Shown: positions 7,978-16,162 of the stretch, piece after piece
How positions within the stretch are numbered: the first letter of the stretch is position 1
How the letters are laid out: every line of letters begins with the position of its first letter
NCBI GenBank assembly: GCA_026986005.1
Contig: JALSPK010000108.1
Location: 1 to 38,958 of the forward strand
DNA: 38,958 nucleotides
From: Saprospiraceae bacterium
GTDB taxonomy: Bacteria > Bacteroidota > Bacteroidia > Chitinophagales > Saprospiraceae
Direction of reading: 5' to 3'
Program-made: the position numbers and the translations under genes
Notes under the pieces: generated by a model
What the model was told of the DNA's origin: nothing
Database searches by the model: none
The model's input: the letters and a program-made list of their open reading frames with translations, nothing else

Positions 7978-8142
7978 GTGTTTCGATTAAAAAATGAAAT
8001 AAAAAATATGTTGCTTCTAAATGTTCAGGGCTAAAGTACGCTTTTTTACTTTAAAAACAAAATGATTTCATAGTAAATAAGGGTGTATGTAGTATATGAT
8101 ACTATTTTATGACAGTTCGCTGCACGGAAAATGAATTATTTT

Positions 8143-8778
8143 TTATTTTTTTTTGTTTAGGTTTAAACTTAGACCCAATGCCGGTGTACCGTTATGAAAT
8201 GAGGGGGTTAAACTTAAGTTTTCATTTAGATCAAAATCAACTAAATGTCTTTGTATATATGCATGAATAGCCTGTACAAGGTAGACAATCCCAAAGGTGA
8301 CCCAATTTCTTTCTTTTGTCAACCTCAATCTGTCTAGCTCTGGTCTTAATAATGTAGCTTGTGAATAGACTTCATTGTTAGCATTTGTATAGGTACAACT
8401 GCCATCGCCATTTTTAATCAAACAATGATATGTCAAATTTGCTTTTCGATATGTTTTCGTTGACATTACTGCTTTATATCCAAACCAACCAAGTCCGGCC
8501 CAAACAATAGGGACATACCAATACTTTTTGTTATATGCTTGACCTGCGCCCGGAAGGATTAATGAATACAGTCCGGCTCTGGCAGGTTTGCCTGAAAACA
8601 ATATTTTAAATGTGTTTTTATTCTTTTTATTGAATAATCCTAGTCTTACAGCTTGAGTGCTATCAACTTCGATGGTATCTTGTTGTATCGTATTTTGCGA
8701 AAAAATATTTGAATGAAAGCTCAAAAGTATAATAAAACAAAATATAAAAAATATTGGAGACAAATAATTCTTCAGCAT
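8143..8778 (-). CDS. DUF5683 domain membrane protein
   Basis: A 211-residue protein from the start chosen here. The upstream in-frame ATG at 8826 would add 16 residues ahead of what is already a complete signal peptide (MLKNYLSPIFF to IFSQ), so 8778 is preferred. The body carries the DUF5683 signature ARAGLYSLILPGAGQAYNKKYW, followed by a membrane segment WYVPIVWAGLGWFGYKAVM and a second one near WVTFGIVYLVQAIHAYIQ. The last 30 residues resemble a beta-strand-rich end (LSLTPSFHNG, LGLSLNLN). DUF5683 proteins are common in Bacteroidota and have no assigned function. The gene stands alone between the DUF1800 cluster and the ABC pair. Confidence 0.85.
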   Translation of the reverse strand: MLKNYLSPIFFIFCFIILLSFHSNIFSQNTIQQDTIEVDSTQAVRLGLFNKKNKNTFKILFSGKPARAGLYSLILPGAGQAYNKKYWYVPIVWAGLGWFGYKAVMSTKTYRKANLTYHCLIKNGDGSCTYTNANNEVYSQATLLRPELDRLRLTKERNWVTFGIVYLVQAIHAYIQRHLVDFDLNENLSLTPSFHNGTPALGLSLNLNKKK

Positions 8779-8970
8779 GATGCTTTTGGGGGTAGTAGAA
8801 AAGAATATTTTATCTATTTGGTTCAATATAATTGATTTAAAAAAAATAATTATTTACCTTTATCATACTGGTACTATTTGAACGCAAATATAACAAAATA
8901 TTATATTGAAATACATTAATGTTTTGTTAAAGGTGATGAACAGTGTCGTTTAAAGTATCAAATCACAATT

Positions 8971-9783
8971 TTAGATATCTCTTTTGTTGAAAAAATAATA
9001 AGAAATTGCAATGAAAATAATCACAAAAACAGTACTGATAGATGCAGCTTCAGTATAGCTGAGCAAAACAAAAAAATCTTTCTTGGGAGAAAAATTTTCA
9101 GCGTATTTATATAATGGTAAAGGAGCAAGATCCTCAATTGCATTCATTGGATAATAAAAAATCCATTTACTTTGTCCAAATAGTTTAATATGTAACCACC
9201 ACCTGAACAATGGCTCAATAAATAATATATAGGAGAAATAAAAAAACATAGATAATCCCGGTTTTTTAATGAGATAAGCTATCATCATCCCAAAAATCAT
9301 ATATGCAAACGTCAATAGAAAAAATCTAGGTATAACATATGCTTGCTTTTCAAAAATCTCTGCCAAATCGTAAGCGTCTTGATGTAAAAGTCCAATTACA
9401 GCGGTAGAGATGAAAAACAAAAGTGTTGCATACAGACTGATTAAAACGGCAATATATACTTTACCCTTGAAGAAGTCAGCTCTAGACATCCCACTAATGA
9501 TATTTTGTCGCATGGTTTTATATTGAATCTCACTAGTGATAAGATAAACGCCTAAATATCCAAGGAAGAAAAAGGAAAGCCAACTGCCGGAATATGCCTG
9601 ATATTCCCATACTTGGGGAAAGGAAAAATAACTATTAGCTCCTGGTAACATAGGGATTTGCATGTTTTTCATTACGAAAATAGCTGTCGGCATAAGTAAT
9701 GAAAAAAATAGTAATAGCATTTGAACTAATGAATTATCCTTATATTTTAATATTTCTAAATTTATCAATTTTGTAATTTTCAT
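8971..9783 (-). CDS. ABC-2 type transporter permease
   Basis: A 270-residue hydrophobic protein with about six membrane segments: near 20-37, 67-87, 112-132, 150-170, 175-195 and 245-265. The stretch TSEIQYKTMRQNIISGMSRADFFKGKV after the second segment is characteristic of ABC-2 permeases of the bacitracin / lantibiotic immunity and Na+ efflux type. It follows the ATPase gene by 44 bp and would form the membrane half of that exporter. The cargo cannot be deduced; no peptide or resistance gene lies next to the pair. Confidence 0.88.
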   Translation of the reverse strand: MKITKLINLEILKYKDNSLVQMLLLFFSLLMPTAIFVMKNMQIPMLPGANSYFSFPQVWEYQAYSGSWLSFFFLGYLGVYLITSEIQYKTMRQNIISGMSRADFFKGKVYIAVLISLYATLLFFISTAVIGLLHQDAYDLAEIFEKQAYVIPRFFLLTFAYMIFGMMIAYLIKKPGLSMFFYFSYILFIEPLFRWWLHIKLFGQSKWIFYYPMNAIEDLAPLPLYKYAENFSPKKDFFVLLSYTEAASISTVFVIIFIAISYYFFNKRDI

Positions 9784-9827
9784 GATTTTTATATTTTTGT
9801 CTTAGTAATAAAGAAGTTGGAATAAGA

Positions 9828-10718
9828 TTAGGTTTTGGTTATGGTTAAAAACTCTTCCTCTAAACTCTGTTTCCTGATTACAAAATGAGAAAGGATTAAA
9901 CCATTATTAAAAGCTTCTTTACTGATTATTTCTGCCGGAATGTTTTTGTCAACGGTACAGGTCCAATATTTATTACTTTTTTTGATTGTATTGATATATG
10001 GACTGTTTTTCATAAATGATTTTAATTTTTCATCATCAAATGCATTAATTTCTACTAAATAATCATCCGATAATAGTTCACCCACCAAGCCGGTTGATAA
10101 AAGCTTTCCATTTTTAATAATGGCAACATGTGAACATATTTTCTCTACTTCATCCAGGATATGCGATGCCATTATGACTGAACGGCCTGATTCTGAAACG
10201 CGTTTTAATATAGTCCTGACTTCTGCTATTCCTTTTGGATCAAGTCCATTTGTTGGTTCATCAAAGATAACGACTTCAGGATTTCCAATCATTGTGGCAG
10301 CGATAGCCAATCTCTGTTTCATCCCTAGTGAATATGTTCTAAATTTGGACGTTTTACGTTGCTCCAAATTAACTAATCTCATTACGCTATCAAAATCAAA
10401 ATTATTAATTCCCTTTATTTTTGCTACGATTTTAAGGTTCTCAATGCCTGTTTTATATGGATAAAAATTTGGGGTTTCTAATATAGCTCCTATTTTTTTT
10501 CTAGGATTAGTCCCAAACTGCCCACCAAACCATTCAAAACTTCCTGAATCTGCTTTTAGAATCGACAAAATCATCCCCAAGGTAGTTGTTTTACCACTAC
10601 CATTTGGTCCTAATATTCCAAAGATATCTCCTTTTTCTACTTTTAAATTTAATTTATCCACAGCTTTGATATGGCCATAACTTTTTGAAAGGTCTCGAAT
10701 ATTTAAAATAGTATCCAT
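9828..10718 (-). CDS. ABC transporter ATP-binding protein
   Basis: A 296-residue ATPase with Walker A GPNGSGKTT (37-45), signature YSLGMKQR (129-136), Walker B VVIFDEP (149-155) and the H-loop histidine in MASHIL (H186). It resembles the CcmA / BcrA-type exporters and pairs with the permease gene 44 bp downstream. The start at 10718 is preferred over an in-frame ATG at 10742, because the latter falls on a promoter-like TACTTTTG (10740-10747 on the complement) and because MDTILNIRDLSKSYG is the usual family N-terminus. It hydrolyses ATP on the cytoplasmic face to drive export of an unknown substrate. Confidence 0.92.
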   Translation of the reverse strand: MDTILNIRDLSKSYGHIKAVDKLNLKVEKGDIFGILGPNGSGKTTTLGMILSILKADSGSFEWFGGQFGTNPRKKIGAILETPNFYPYKTGIENLKIVAKIKGINNFDFDSVMRLVNLEQRKTSKFRTYSLGMKQRLAIAATMIGNPEVVIFDEPTNGLDPKGIAEVRTILKRVSESGRSVIMASHILDEVEKICSHVAIIKNGKLLSTGLVGELLSDDYLVEINAFDDEKLKSFMKNSPYINTIKKSNKYWTCTVDKNIPAEIISKEAFNNGLILSHFVIRKQSLEEEFLTITKT

Positions 10719-10739
10719 ATTTCTTTTGTTTTGATAATT

Positions 10740-10747
10740 CAAAAGTA
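10740..10747 (-). promoter_or_regulatory. -7 promoter element for the ABC pair
   Basis: The complement reads TACTTTTG, matching the Bacteroidota -7 consensus TAnnTTTG, 21 bp before the chosen ATPase start at 10718. No good -33 TTG is seen at the usual distance, so this rests on the -7 box and its position. Confidence 0.45.
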
Positions 10748-10870
10748 GATATTTTAATATGTTATAATAAAATAATCAGATAAAAATCTTAAAAATATAG
10801 ATAAAATAGCATTAACCGGTATTTGAAGTAATATTTTTTAATTTATTTTTAAACAATTGTAACATTGGTC

Positions 10871-10878
10871 TATCTTTG
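10871..10878 (+). promoter_or_regulatory. -7 promoter element for ubiE-porT
   Basis: TATCTTTG matches TAnnTTTG and ends 17 bp before the ubiE ATG. The nearest TTG (10857-10859) is only 11 bp away, too close for a standard -33, so the call depends on the -7 element alone. Confidence 0.5.
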
Positions 10879-10895
10879 CAGCTTAAATACAAAAG

Positions 10896-11633
10896 ATGGA
10901 AAACAAAGCAGAAAAAGTAAAACCATATGATCAAAATGCAGGTAAAAAGAGTCAGATAGAGAAGATGTTTGATAATATCTCTGGCAAATATGATTTATTG
11001 AACCACGTACTAACAATGGGGATAGACAAGGGATGGAGGAAGAATTTAATAAATATGATGGCAAAAACCAAGCCTGAAATAATTTTGGACGTAGCTACAG
11101 GAACTGGAGATTTGGCTATTCTTGCTGCTGAATCTATTGCTGATGTATATGTTAAAGGATTGGATATATCTAAAGGTATGCTGAAAGTCGGAAAGGAGAA
11201 AATCAATAAAAGGAATCTTCAAGACAGAGTAAAAATGATACATGGAGATTCTGAGAATATGCCTTTTGATGATAATTCTTTTGATGCAATCACAGTTGCT
11301 TTTGGTGTTAGAAATTTTGAAAATCTAGAAAAAGGGCTTAAAGAGATGAATAGAGTTTTGAAACCTGAAGGTAGCTTATTTATTTTGGAATTTAGCAGGC
11401 CTAAGAATGCACTTTTTCGTTATGGGTTCAATATTTATTTTAAATATGTTCTCCCTTTTATAGGGAAAGTTACTTCTAAAGACCCAAAAGCGTATAAATA
11501 TCTATTTGAATCAGTACAGGCATTTCCTGCATATGAAGATTTTTTAAATATTTTGAATAATGCCGGATTTATATCAAATAATTATAAAATACAGTCGTTA
11601 GGAATCTGTTCAATATATAGTGGAAAGAAATGA
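10896..11633 (+). CDS. ubiE: Demethylmenaquinone methyltransferase UbiE/MenG
   Basis: A 245-residue class I methyltransferase. MFDNISGKYDLLNHVLTMGID near the N-terminus and the SAM-binding LDVATGTGDLAI (64-75) are classic UbiE/MenG motifs; AFGVRNFENLEKGLKEMNRVLKPEG and LEFSRP follow. It methylates demethylmenaquinone to menaquinone with S-adenosylmethionine, the last step of menaquinone synthesis in Bacteroidota, which normally lack ubiquinone. The length is usual for the family. Its TGA overlaps the ATG of the next gene (ATGA at 11630-11633), so the two are translationally coupled. Confidence 0.95.
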   Translation: MENKAEKVKPYDQNAGKKSQIEKMFDNISGKYDLLNHVLTMGIDKGWRKNLINMMAKTKPEIILDVATGTGDLAILAAESIADVYVKGLDISKGMLKVGKEKINKRNLQDRVKMIHGDSENMPFDDNSFDAITVAFGVRNFENLEKGLKEMNRVLKPEGSLFILEFSRPKNALFRYGFNIYFKYVLPFIGKVTSKDPKAYKYLFESVQAFPAYEDFLNILNNAGFISNNYKIQSLGICSIYSGKK

Positions 11634-12343
11634 ATAAAAAATTAATTATACTATTTAGCTTATTTTTTTTGATAAATACAGGAATATTTGCACAAAGATC
11701 CGGTATGAGATCATTGATGAATTTTTCGCATCATAAGGTGAAACCATATTATTTTGGTATATCATTGGGATATAATAAATCAGATTTACTGCTTAAAAAA
11801 TCTGAATATTTTGTAAAGGAATCAAAGTATTTGATTGTTGAGCCCAGTAAAGGTGTTGGCTTTCATGTTCAGATGATTGTGAATTTGAAATTGGGGAATG
11901 ACTTTGACTTACGTGTATTGCCGGGGTTCTCTTTTGCCGATAAGAAGATAGATTATTATAATAATTTGTCGGGTGAGATTGTGAAAGACAAAAGATTTGA
12001 GGCGGTATATATAGATGTCCCTTTTTTGGTCAGATACAAGTCTCAACCATACAACGATATGAGAGCTTATGCGATAACAGGGATAAAATATACATATGAT
12101 GTAAACTCTAATTCCAAAGCGAGAAATAATCAGGATTTAATTAAAATTTCACCCCATGATTTTCAGTTTGAAATAGGTGCTGGCTTTCAATTCTTTTTCC
12201 CGTATTTTATATTTTCACCGGAACTTAAGATTTCAACGGGTATAGGTAATGTATTGCTCTACGATAATGAATTGAAGGAATCAAAGGTTTTGGAAAAAGT
12301 ATTGACAAATTTATTTTCAATTTCATTTCATTTTGAAGGGTAA
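11630..12343 (+). CDS. porT: PorT-family outer membrane protein of the type IX secretion system
   Basis: A 237-residue protein with a signal peptide (1-21, ending GIFAQ) and a predicted beta-barrel: alternating hydrophobic strands such as YYFGISLGYN, GFHVQMIVNLKLG, FDLRVLPGFSF, VYIDVPFLVRYK and FQFEIGAGFQFFF. It fits the PorT family in size, the conserved IDVPFL segment and gene context, because porT/sprT commonly follows ubiE in Bacteroidota. PorT is needed for type IX secretion, the route that exports the sorting-domain proteins in this window. The 4-bp overlap with ubiE indicates co-expression. A generic outer-membrane barrel annotation is the fallback. Confidence 0.82.
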   Translation: MNKKLIILFSLFFLINTGIFAQRSGMRSLMNFSHHKVKPYYFGISLGYNKSDLLLKKSEYFVKESKYLIVEPSKGVGFHVQMIVNLKLGNDFDLRVLPGFSFADKKIDYYNNLSGEIVKDKRFEAVYIDVPFLVRYKSQPYNDMRAYAITGIKYTYDVNSNSKARNNQDLIKISPHDFQFEIGAGFQFFFPYFIFSPELKISTGIGNVLLYDNELKESKVLEKVLTNLFSISFHFEG

Positions 12344-12353
12344 AGGCAGTTAG

Positions 12354-12968
12354 TTATATTATTAATGCGGTTTGATTTCCTATATTGAATATGCTGTCTA
12401 AAATGCTTGCATTAGGCACAAATCCGATTTTATATTCAAAAACCTGCGGATATTTTTTTATATTTGAATTTTTAATATTTTTCAGATCTTTAACAGGATT
12501 GAATTTATCTCTGCTATCATCAAAATCATTGTGGTATTCTGCAATATATTCTTTTGTGAAGTTTATGGGAGTATCTATTTCAGTGATTTTTGTAATAAAT
12601 GCTCTTAATTCATTGTTCAACTCAAATAAGCTATTGTGTTTTTTATTGAAAATATCCATTAAGTCATCAAAATAAAAGTCAAAATAAGGAGCAGAGCCAT
12701 AACATGTTTTAATAGTGTTTTTGAGATTTGGTATCCAATTTTTATCGTAAGATATTTGTACGTTAGTAAAACGGAGATTTCTGTTTTTACCTTTTTTTAA
12801 AGGTATGGATATAGTTAATGGACCATTTTGCGATAGTATTATAAATCTATTTCTGTAAGTTCTTTTATTGTAATTGTCATATCGCTCAATAAAGACTTCA
12901 GAGGCTTTGTCAATTTTGCTCCAAATATAAATTGGGGCTAAAATTTGGTTTTCTATTACTAATTTCAT
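12354..12968 (-). CDS. WbqC family protein
   Basis: A 204-residue protein with the WbqC-like pattern: LAPIYIWSKIDKASEVFIERYDNYNKRTYRNR, then ILSQNGPLTISIPL, WIPNLKNTIKTCYGSAPYFDFYFDDL and LFELNNELRAFI. WbqC-family genes often sit in O-antigen clusters but the biochemical role is not established. The start at 12968 is preferred over an upstream ATG at 12995 because a TACTTTTG promoter element lies between them and because MKLVIENQILAP is the family N-terminus. It converges on porT with only 10 bp between stop codons. Confidence 0.85.
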   Translation of the reverse strand: MKLVIENQILAPIYIWSKIDKASEVFIERYDNYNKRTYRNRFIILSQNGPLTISIPLKKGKNRNLRFTNVQISYDKNWIPNLKNTIKTCYGSAPYFDFYFDDLMDIFNKKHNSLFELNNELRAFITKITEIDTPINFTKEYIAEYHNDFDDSRDKFNPVKDLKNIKNSNIKKYPQVFEYKIGFVPNASILDSIFNIGNQTALII

Positions 12969-12972
12969 TGTG

Positions 12973-12980
12973 CAAAAGTA
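12973..12980 (-). promoter_or_regulatory. -7 promoter element for the WbqC gene
   Basis: The complement reads TACTTTTG and lies 4 bp before the chosen ATG (12968). This implies a nearly leaderless transcript and argues against the ATG at 12995. No clear -33 TTG is present. Confidence 0.4.
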
Positions 12981-13254
12981 ATGATTAAAATGCATAGATT
13001 AAAATTCAGGTTAAATGTTAAATGAAATTCATGAAAAGATAAAAAAGATATTCATTTCATTTTTTTTAATAAAATACATTTTGTGAAAATTGTGATTTAT
13101 AATAATATATTATAATCTGCTGTTTCTAAATGATATTGCGATATATTTATTTAAAAGAAATCAAGTTTGTGTTAGTGTGTCTAAGCCTTGGGTTACTAAT
13201 AGATTATTTGAATTGATTAAATATTGCATTTTTTTTTAAACTATATTGGGGAAA

Positions 13255-13288
13255 TTGGCATATAATATGACAATAAATGTTAATTTTG
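13255..13288 (+). promoter_or_regulatory. Promoter for the SWIM gene
   Basis: TTG (13255-13257) and TAATTTTG (13281-13288) are 23 bp apart, at the long end of the Bacteroidota -33 / -7 spacing. The -7 box ends 25 bp before the ATG at 13314. Confidence 0.5.
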
Positions 13289-13313
13289 TACGGTTGCTAA
13301 ATTTGAAGTGAAA

Positions 13314-14966
13314 ATGAGATTATTGATTCCATTTATTAAATTGGATAGTTTTTTTACAGAAGACATGTATGTCAAAGGGGAGACTATGATAGACAATAAG
13401 GATATTTCCTTGTTTACTGAGTTGTATAAAGGCAAGGTATTAGTCGTCTTTAAAGATTCTAATAAGGTTGAAATGCGTTTCAATAAAGAGAGTATTGTTG
13501 ACGTGAATTGTACTTGTGATGTATATAGGATAAAAAAAGCTTGTCCGCATTTGGTTGCGGCATCGTTGGAAGTGAGAAAAAAAGTAGATAAATTGATCGA
13601 AAAGCCGAAAGTGAGAAAGAATAGAGTAGTAAGGAAAAATAAAAGTAGGTTAAACGATATTATCAAAGGTCTTGAGGTTGATGAATTGAAAGGTTTTATC
13701 AAATCATATGCAAGCAAGGATAAAAACTTCCGGTTGTTCTTTGAAGCCTTTTTTATGAATAAGTTGAAAGATAATAATATTCAAAGTTCGTATGGAAGTT
13801 TATTGGATGAAGTACTACCTCCTTCTTCGGATGTTAATGTTAAGTTTACCAGACAACAAATTTCACTTTTAACTGATATATCAAAAGATTTAATCAATCA
13901 ATACAAAGATGAAATAAGTCTAAAAAGATTTATAGATGCTTTTGAGATAATAAAGCACTTGTTGAATAAATTGTCCTATGTTACAAGCAAGATTAACCAT
14001 GAAAAATTGAATAATTTATTATTTGAAATGCATGAATCATTTTTCATGATGTTTGATGATGGACTTGCTCCGGAGTTGAAGATAAAAGGATATGATTTTA
14101 TATATGAAATGATAGAGAAATCTTATTATTTTTATCAGAACAAAAATGATTTGATTCATTTATTTTTATCCACTTCTCCTCTGCAAGAAGATATGGATAG
14201 ATTTATAGAAGTACTTAGAAAAAAGATTATTGTTATACGTGATGATTTTCAAAAGAAGTATTATATTACGTTTTATATTGGGTTGAAAAAGAGGTACGGT
14301 AAACTTGAAGAGGATTGGTACAAATTGTATTTCAATGATATGACAGACTTCATGGAAATAGCTAAATTTATGTTAGATGAGGGATTTTCAGTTGAGCATG
14401 AACAGTTATTAAAAGAGCTATATTCGGATGGTGTTATTAGTAAAAGGTTGTTTTTGGATAGTCAGTTGAGGACGTCATTGATTTTAAAAGATTGCGAAAG
14501 AGTAGGATATCTGGCTTTTGATATCTATGAGAATACAGGAGATTTTAGATACTTGAAGAGAACAAAAGATTGTGTCGATTCTTTTTCGAAATCTGTTGTA
14601 AGAAAGATATCGAAGCTGGTAGAGGAAAAAGCAGAGGAGTCTGATATGTTGACATGGCTTGTTATGACAAAAAACAGAAAGGATCTTTTGAAATACTTAC
14701 ATGAAAAGAATGACATAGGGTTGATTCAAAGGTATGAGTTGGATATATTTGCTAATCGTCCCGAGGAACTGGAAAAGCTGTACTTGAATTTTATTCACGA
14801 TTATCTCGATTCGCATTTTGGAGAGAAAAGTGCGATTTATGTTAAAGAACTTCTTTACCATCTAAGAAAATTAGAAGCCAAGAAAATTGCATTTAATATA
14901 GAAAAAGACTTGTTTGATACTTTCAGTACAAGGAAAAGATTCCTAAGAGATTTAATGGGATTTTAA
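13314..14966 (+). CDS. SWIM zinc-finger protein of unknown function
   Basis: A 550-residue protein. Near the N-terminus VNCTCDVYRIKKACPHLVAA gives C66-x-C68-x8-C77-x-H79, the CxCxnCxH pattern of a SWIM zinc finger, a domain that binds DNA or proteins. A basic stretch follows (KPKVRKNRVVRKNKSR, about 97-112). The remaining 430 residues are leucine- and lysine-rich and probably helical, with no helicase, transposase or nuclease motif that I recognise. SWIM domains often sit ahead of SNF2 helicases, but none is encoded here. ATG 13314 is preferred to GTG 13308 because of the preceding AAA and the usual ATG start. It lies upstream of tRNA-Glu, which has its own promoter. Confidence 0.75.
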   Translation: MRLLIPFIKLDSFFTEDMYVKGETMIDNKDISLFTELYKGKVLVVFKDSNKVEMRFNKESIVDVNCTCDVYRIKKACPHLVAASLEVRKKVDKLIEKPKVRKNRVVRKNKSRLNDIIKGLEVDELKGFIKSYASKDKNFRLFFEAFFMNKLKDNNIQSSYGSLLDEVLPPSSDVNVKFTRQQISLLTDISKDLINQYKDEISLKRFIDAFEIIKHLLNKLSYVTSKINHEKLNNLLFEMHESFFMMFDDGLAPELKIKGYDFIYEMIEKSYYFYQNKNDLIHLFLSTSPLQEDMDRFIEVLRKKIIVIRDDFQKKYYITFYIGLKKRYGKLEEDWYKLYFNDMTDFMEIAKFMLDEGFSVEHEQLLKELYSDGVISKRLFLDSQLRTSLILKDCERVGYLAFDIYENTGDFRYLKRTKDCVDSFSKSVVRKISKLVEEKAEESDMLTWLVMTKNRKDLLKYLHEKNDIGLIQRYELDIFANRPEELEKLYLNFIHDYLDSHFGEKSAIYVKELLYHLRKLEAKKIAFNIEKDLFDTFSTRKRFLRDLMGF

Positions 14967-14983
14967 TTTTTTTTATTAATTAT

Positions 14984-15014
14984 TTGAAAAATAAAAATAA
15001 TAGTTTTACCTTTG
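14984..15014 (+). promoter_or_regulatory. Promoter of tRNA-Glu
   Basis: TTG (14984-14986), a 20-bp spacer and TACCTTTG (15007-15014) form a near-consensus Bacteroidota promoter. It ends 17 bp before the tRNA and follows the stop of the SWIM gene. Confidence 0.7.
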
Positions 15015-15031
15015 CAGCGCTTTAATGAAAT

Positions 15032-15103
15032 GGCCCGTTCGTCTATCGGCTAGGACGCCAGGTTTTCATCCTGGTAAGAGGGGTTCGATTCCCCTACGGG
15101 CTA
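15032..15103 (+). tRNA. tRNA-Glu (anticodon TTC)
   Basis: The cloverleaf is readable. Acceptor GGCCCGT pairs with ACGGGCT (a G-U first pair), the D arm is GTCT...GGAC, the anticodon stem is CCAGG/CCTGG with loop TTTTCAT and anticodon TTC at 15065-15067, and the T arm is AGGGG-TTCGATT-CCCCT. A discriminator A ends the gene. CCA is not encoded and must be added after transcription. Confidence 0.97.
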
Positions 15104-15104
15104 C

Positions 15105-15136
15105 AAAAGGAGATAAGAGATTGTCTCCTTTTTTTA
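15105..15136 (+). terminator. Rho-independent terminator after tRNA-Glu
   Basis: AAAAGGAGA (15105-15113) pairs with TCTCCTTTT (15124-15132) around a 10-nt loop, and the T-run continues to 15135. The stem is symmetrical and could also slow transcription of the minus-strand operon that ends at 15166, although the minus-strand T-run is short. Confidence 0.85.
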
Positions 15137-15165
15137 TTTTTTGTGCAGACACTATTTGCTAAGCT

Positions 15166-16125
15166 TTAATTTACTCTATTTAAAGCCTTCCCATTTAGAA
15201 AAGATTCTATGTTTTCTTTAACTCCACTCATCAATCTTTTTCTCGATTCTACACTTGTCCAAGCTTGGTGAGGTGTGATTAAACAATTTTCACAATTCAA
15301 TAATGGATTATTTTCAAGAGGTGGCTCTGTAGATAATACATCTAGACCGGCAGCTTTTATTGTATTATTGTCAAGAGCTGATTTTAAGTCATTTTCATTG
15401 ATCATCTTGCCTCTGGCTGTATTTATTATTAATACATTTTCTTTCATTTCTGAAAGAGTGCTGCTATTAATTATTTCTGTATTTTCCTTTGTGAGTGGTG
15501 CGTGAAGTGAAATGATATCGCTTAGCCTGAACAGTTTTTGAATTGTTACATGTTTGACATAATCAGGATAACCTTTGTTTGGGTTTTTTCTGTTTGCGAT
15601 AATTTTCATGCCAAATGCATGTGCTATTTTTGCGACTTCCGATGCTATTTTACCAAATCCATAAAGGCCTAATGTTTTACCTGAAATTTCAGTAATAGGA
15701 TAATCCCAAAAGGTAAAATAATCACTATTTACCCATCGTCCTTTTTTTACTTCATTGTTATTATATTCTACTTTGTTTGTAAGTCCAAAAATCAACGAAA
15801 ATACATGTTGTACTACTGATTTTGTGCTATAATCTTTCACATTGCTCACCAATACTCCTTGTTTTTTTGCAAAAACAATATCTATATTGTCAAACCCGGT
15901 TGCAGATTCGCAGATAAATTCAAGTTTTGGTAATAAAGATAATATTTTACGATCAAATTTACACTTGTTTATTACTACTATTTCCGCATTTTCAGCTCTT
16001 TTTACAATTGATTCGTACTTAGTATTTTCATATACTTTTAGATTTCCTAATTTTTGAATTTCATCCCAGTCTAAATCTCCGGGATTCATTCCTTTACTGT
16101 CCAATACAACAATATTTTTCTTCAT
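15166..16125 (-). CDS. D-2-hydroxyacid dehydrogenase, NAD(P)-dependent
   Basis: A 319-residue enzyme of the D-isomer 2-hydroxyacid dehydrogenase family. The nucleotide-binding loop is GLYGFGKIA (153-161), with Ala at the usual third glycine. The catalytic residues are visible as R238 in NTARG, E267 in STEPP and H286 in TPHQAW. SATGFDNID (about 74-82) is the conserved substrate-domain loop. Members reduce 2-keto acids such as hydroxypyruvate or glyoxylate. The sequence most resembles the glycerate dehydrogenase-like branch, but the substrate cannot be fixed by reading. It follows rimO by 37 bp and is probably the last gene of a three-gene transcript. Confidence 0.92.
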   Translation of the reverse strand: MKKNIVVLDSKGMNPGDLDWDEIQKLGNLKVYENTKYESIVKRAENAEIVVINKCKFDRKILSLLPKLEFICESATGFDNIDIVFAKKQGVLVSNVKDYSTKSVVQHVFSLIFGLTNKVEYNNNEVKKGRWVNSDYFTFWDYPITEISGKTLGLYGFGKIASEVAKIAHAFGMKIIANRKNPNKGYPDYVKHVTIQKLFRLSDIISLHAPLTKENTEIINSSTLSEMKENVLIINTARGKMINENDLKSALDNNTIKAAGLDVLSTEPPLENNPLLNCENCLITPHQAWTSVESRKRLMSGVKENIESFLNGKALNRVN

Positions 16126-16162
16126 TTAGATATTATTTTATTTTGCATGTTTTTCCAAAAGC

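Larger units (their letters stand above)
12969..13313. other. AT-rich divergent intergenic region
   Basis: These 345 bp separate the WbqC gene from the SWIM gene, which diverge. They are very AT-rich and hold a promoter element for each gene (listed separately). I see no open frame, hairpin terminator or repeat of note in the middle part. Confidence 0.6.

Noticed and set aside
13280-13717. Minus-strand open frame of 145 codons
   Set aside because: It lies opposite the 5' part of the SWIM gene, whose zinc-binding motif and promoter support the plus strand. The translation is a low-complexity leucine, serine and phenylalanine mix.
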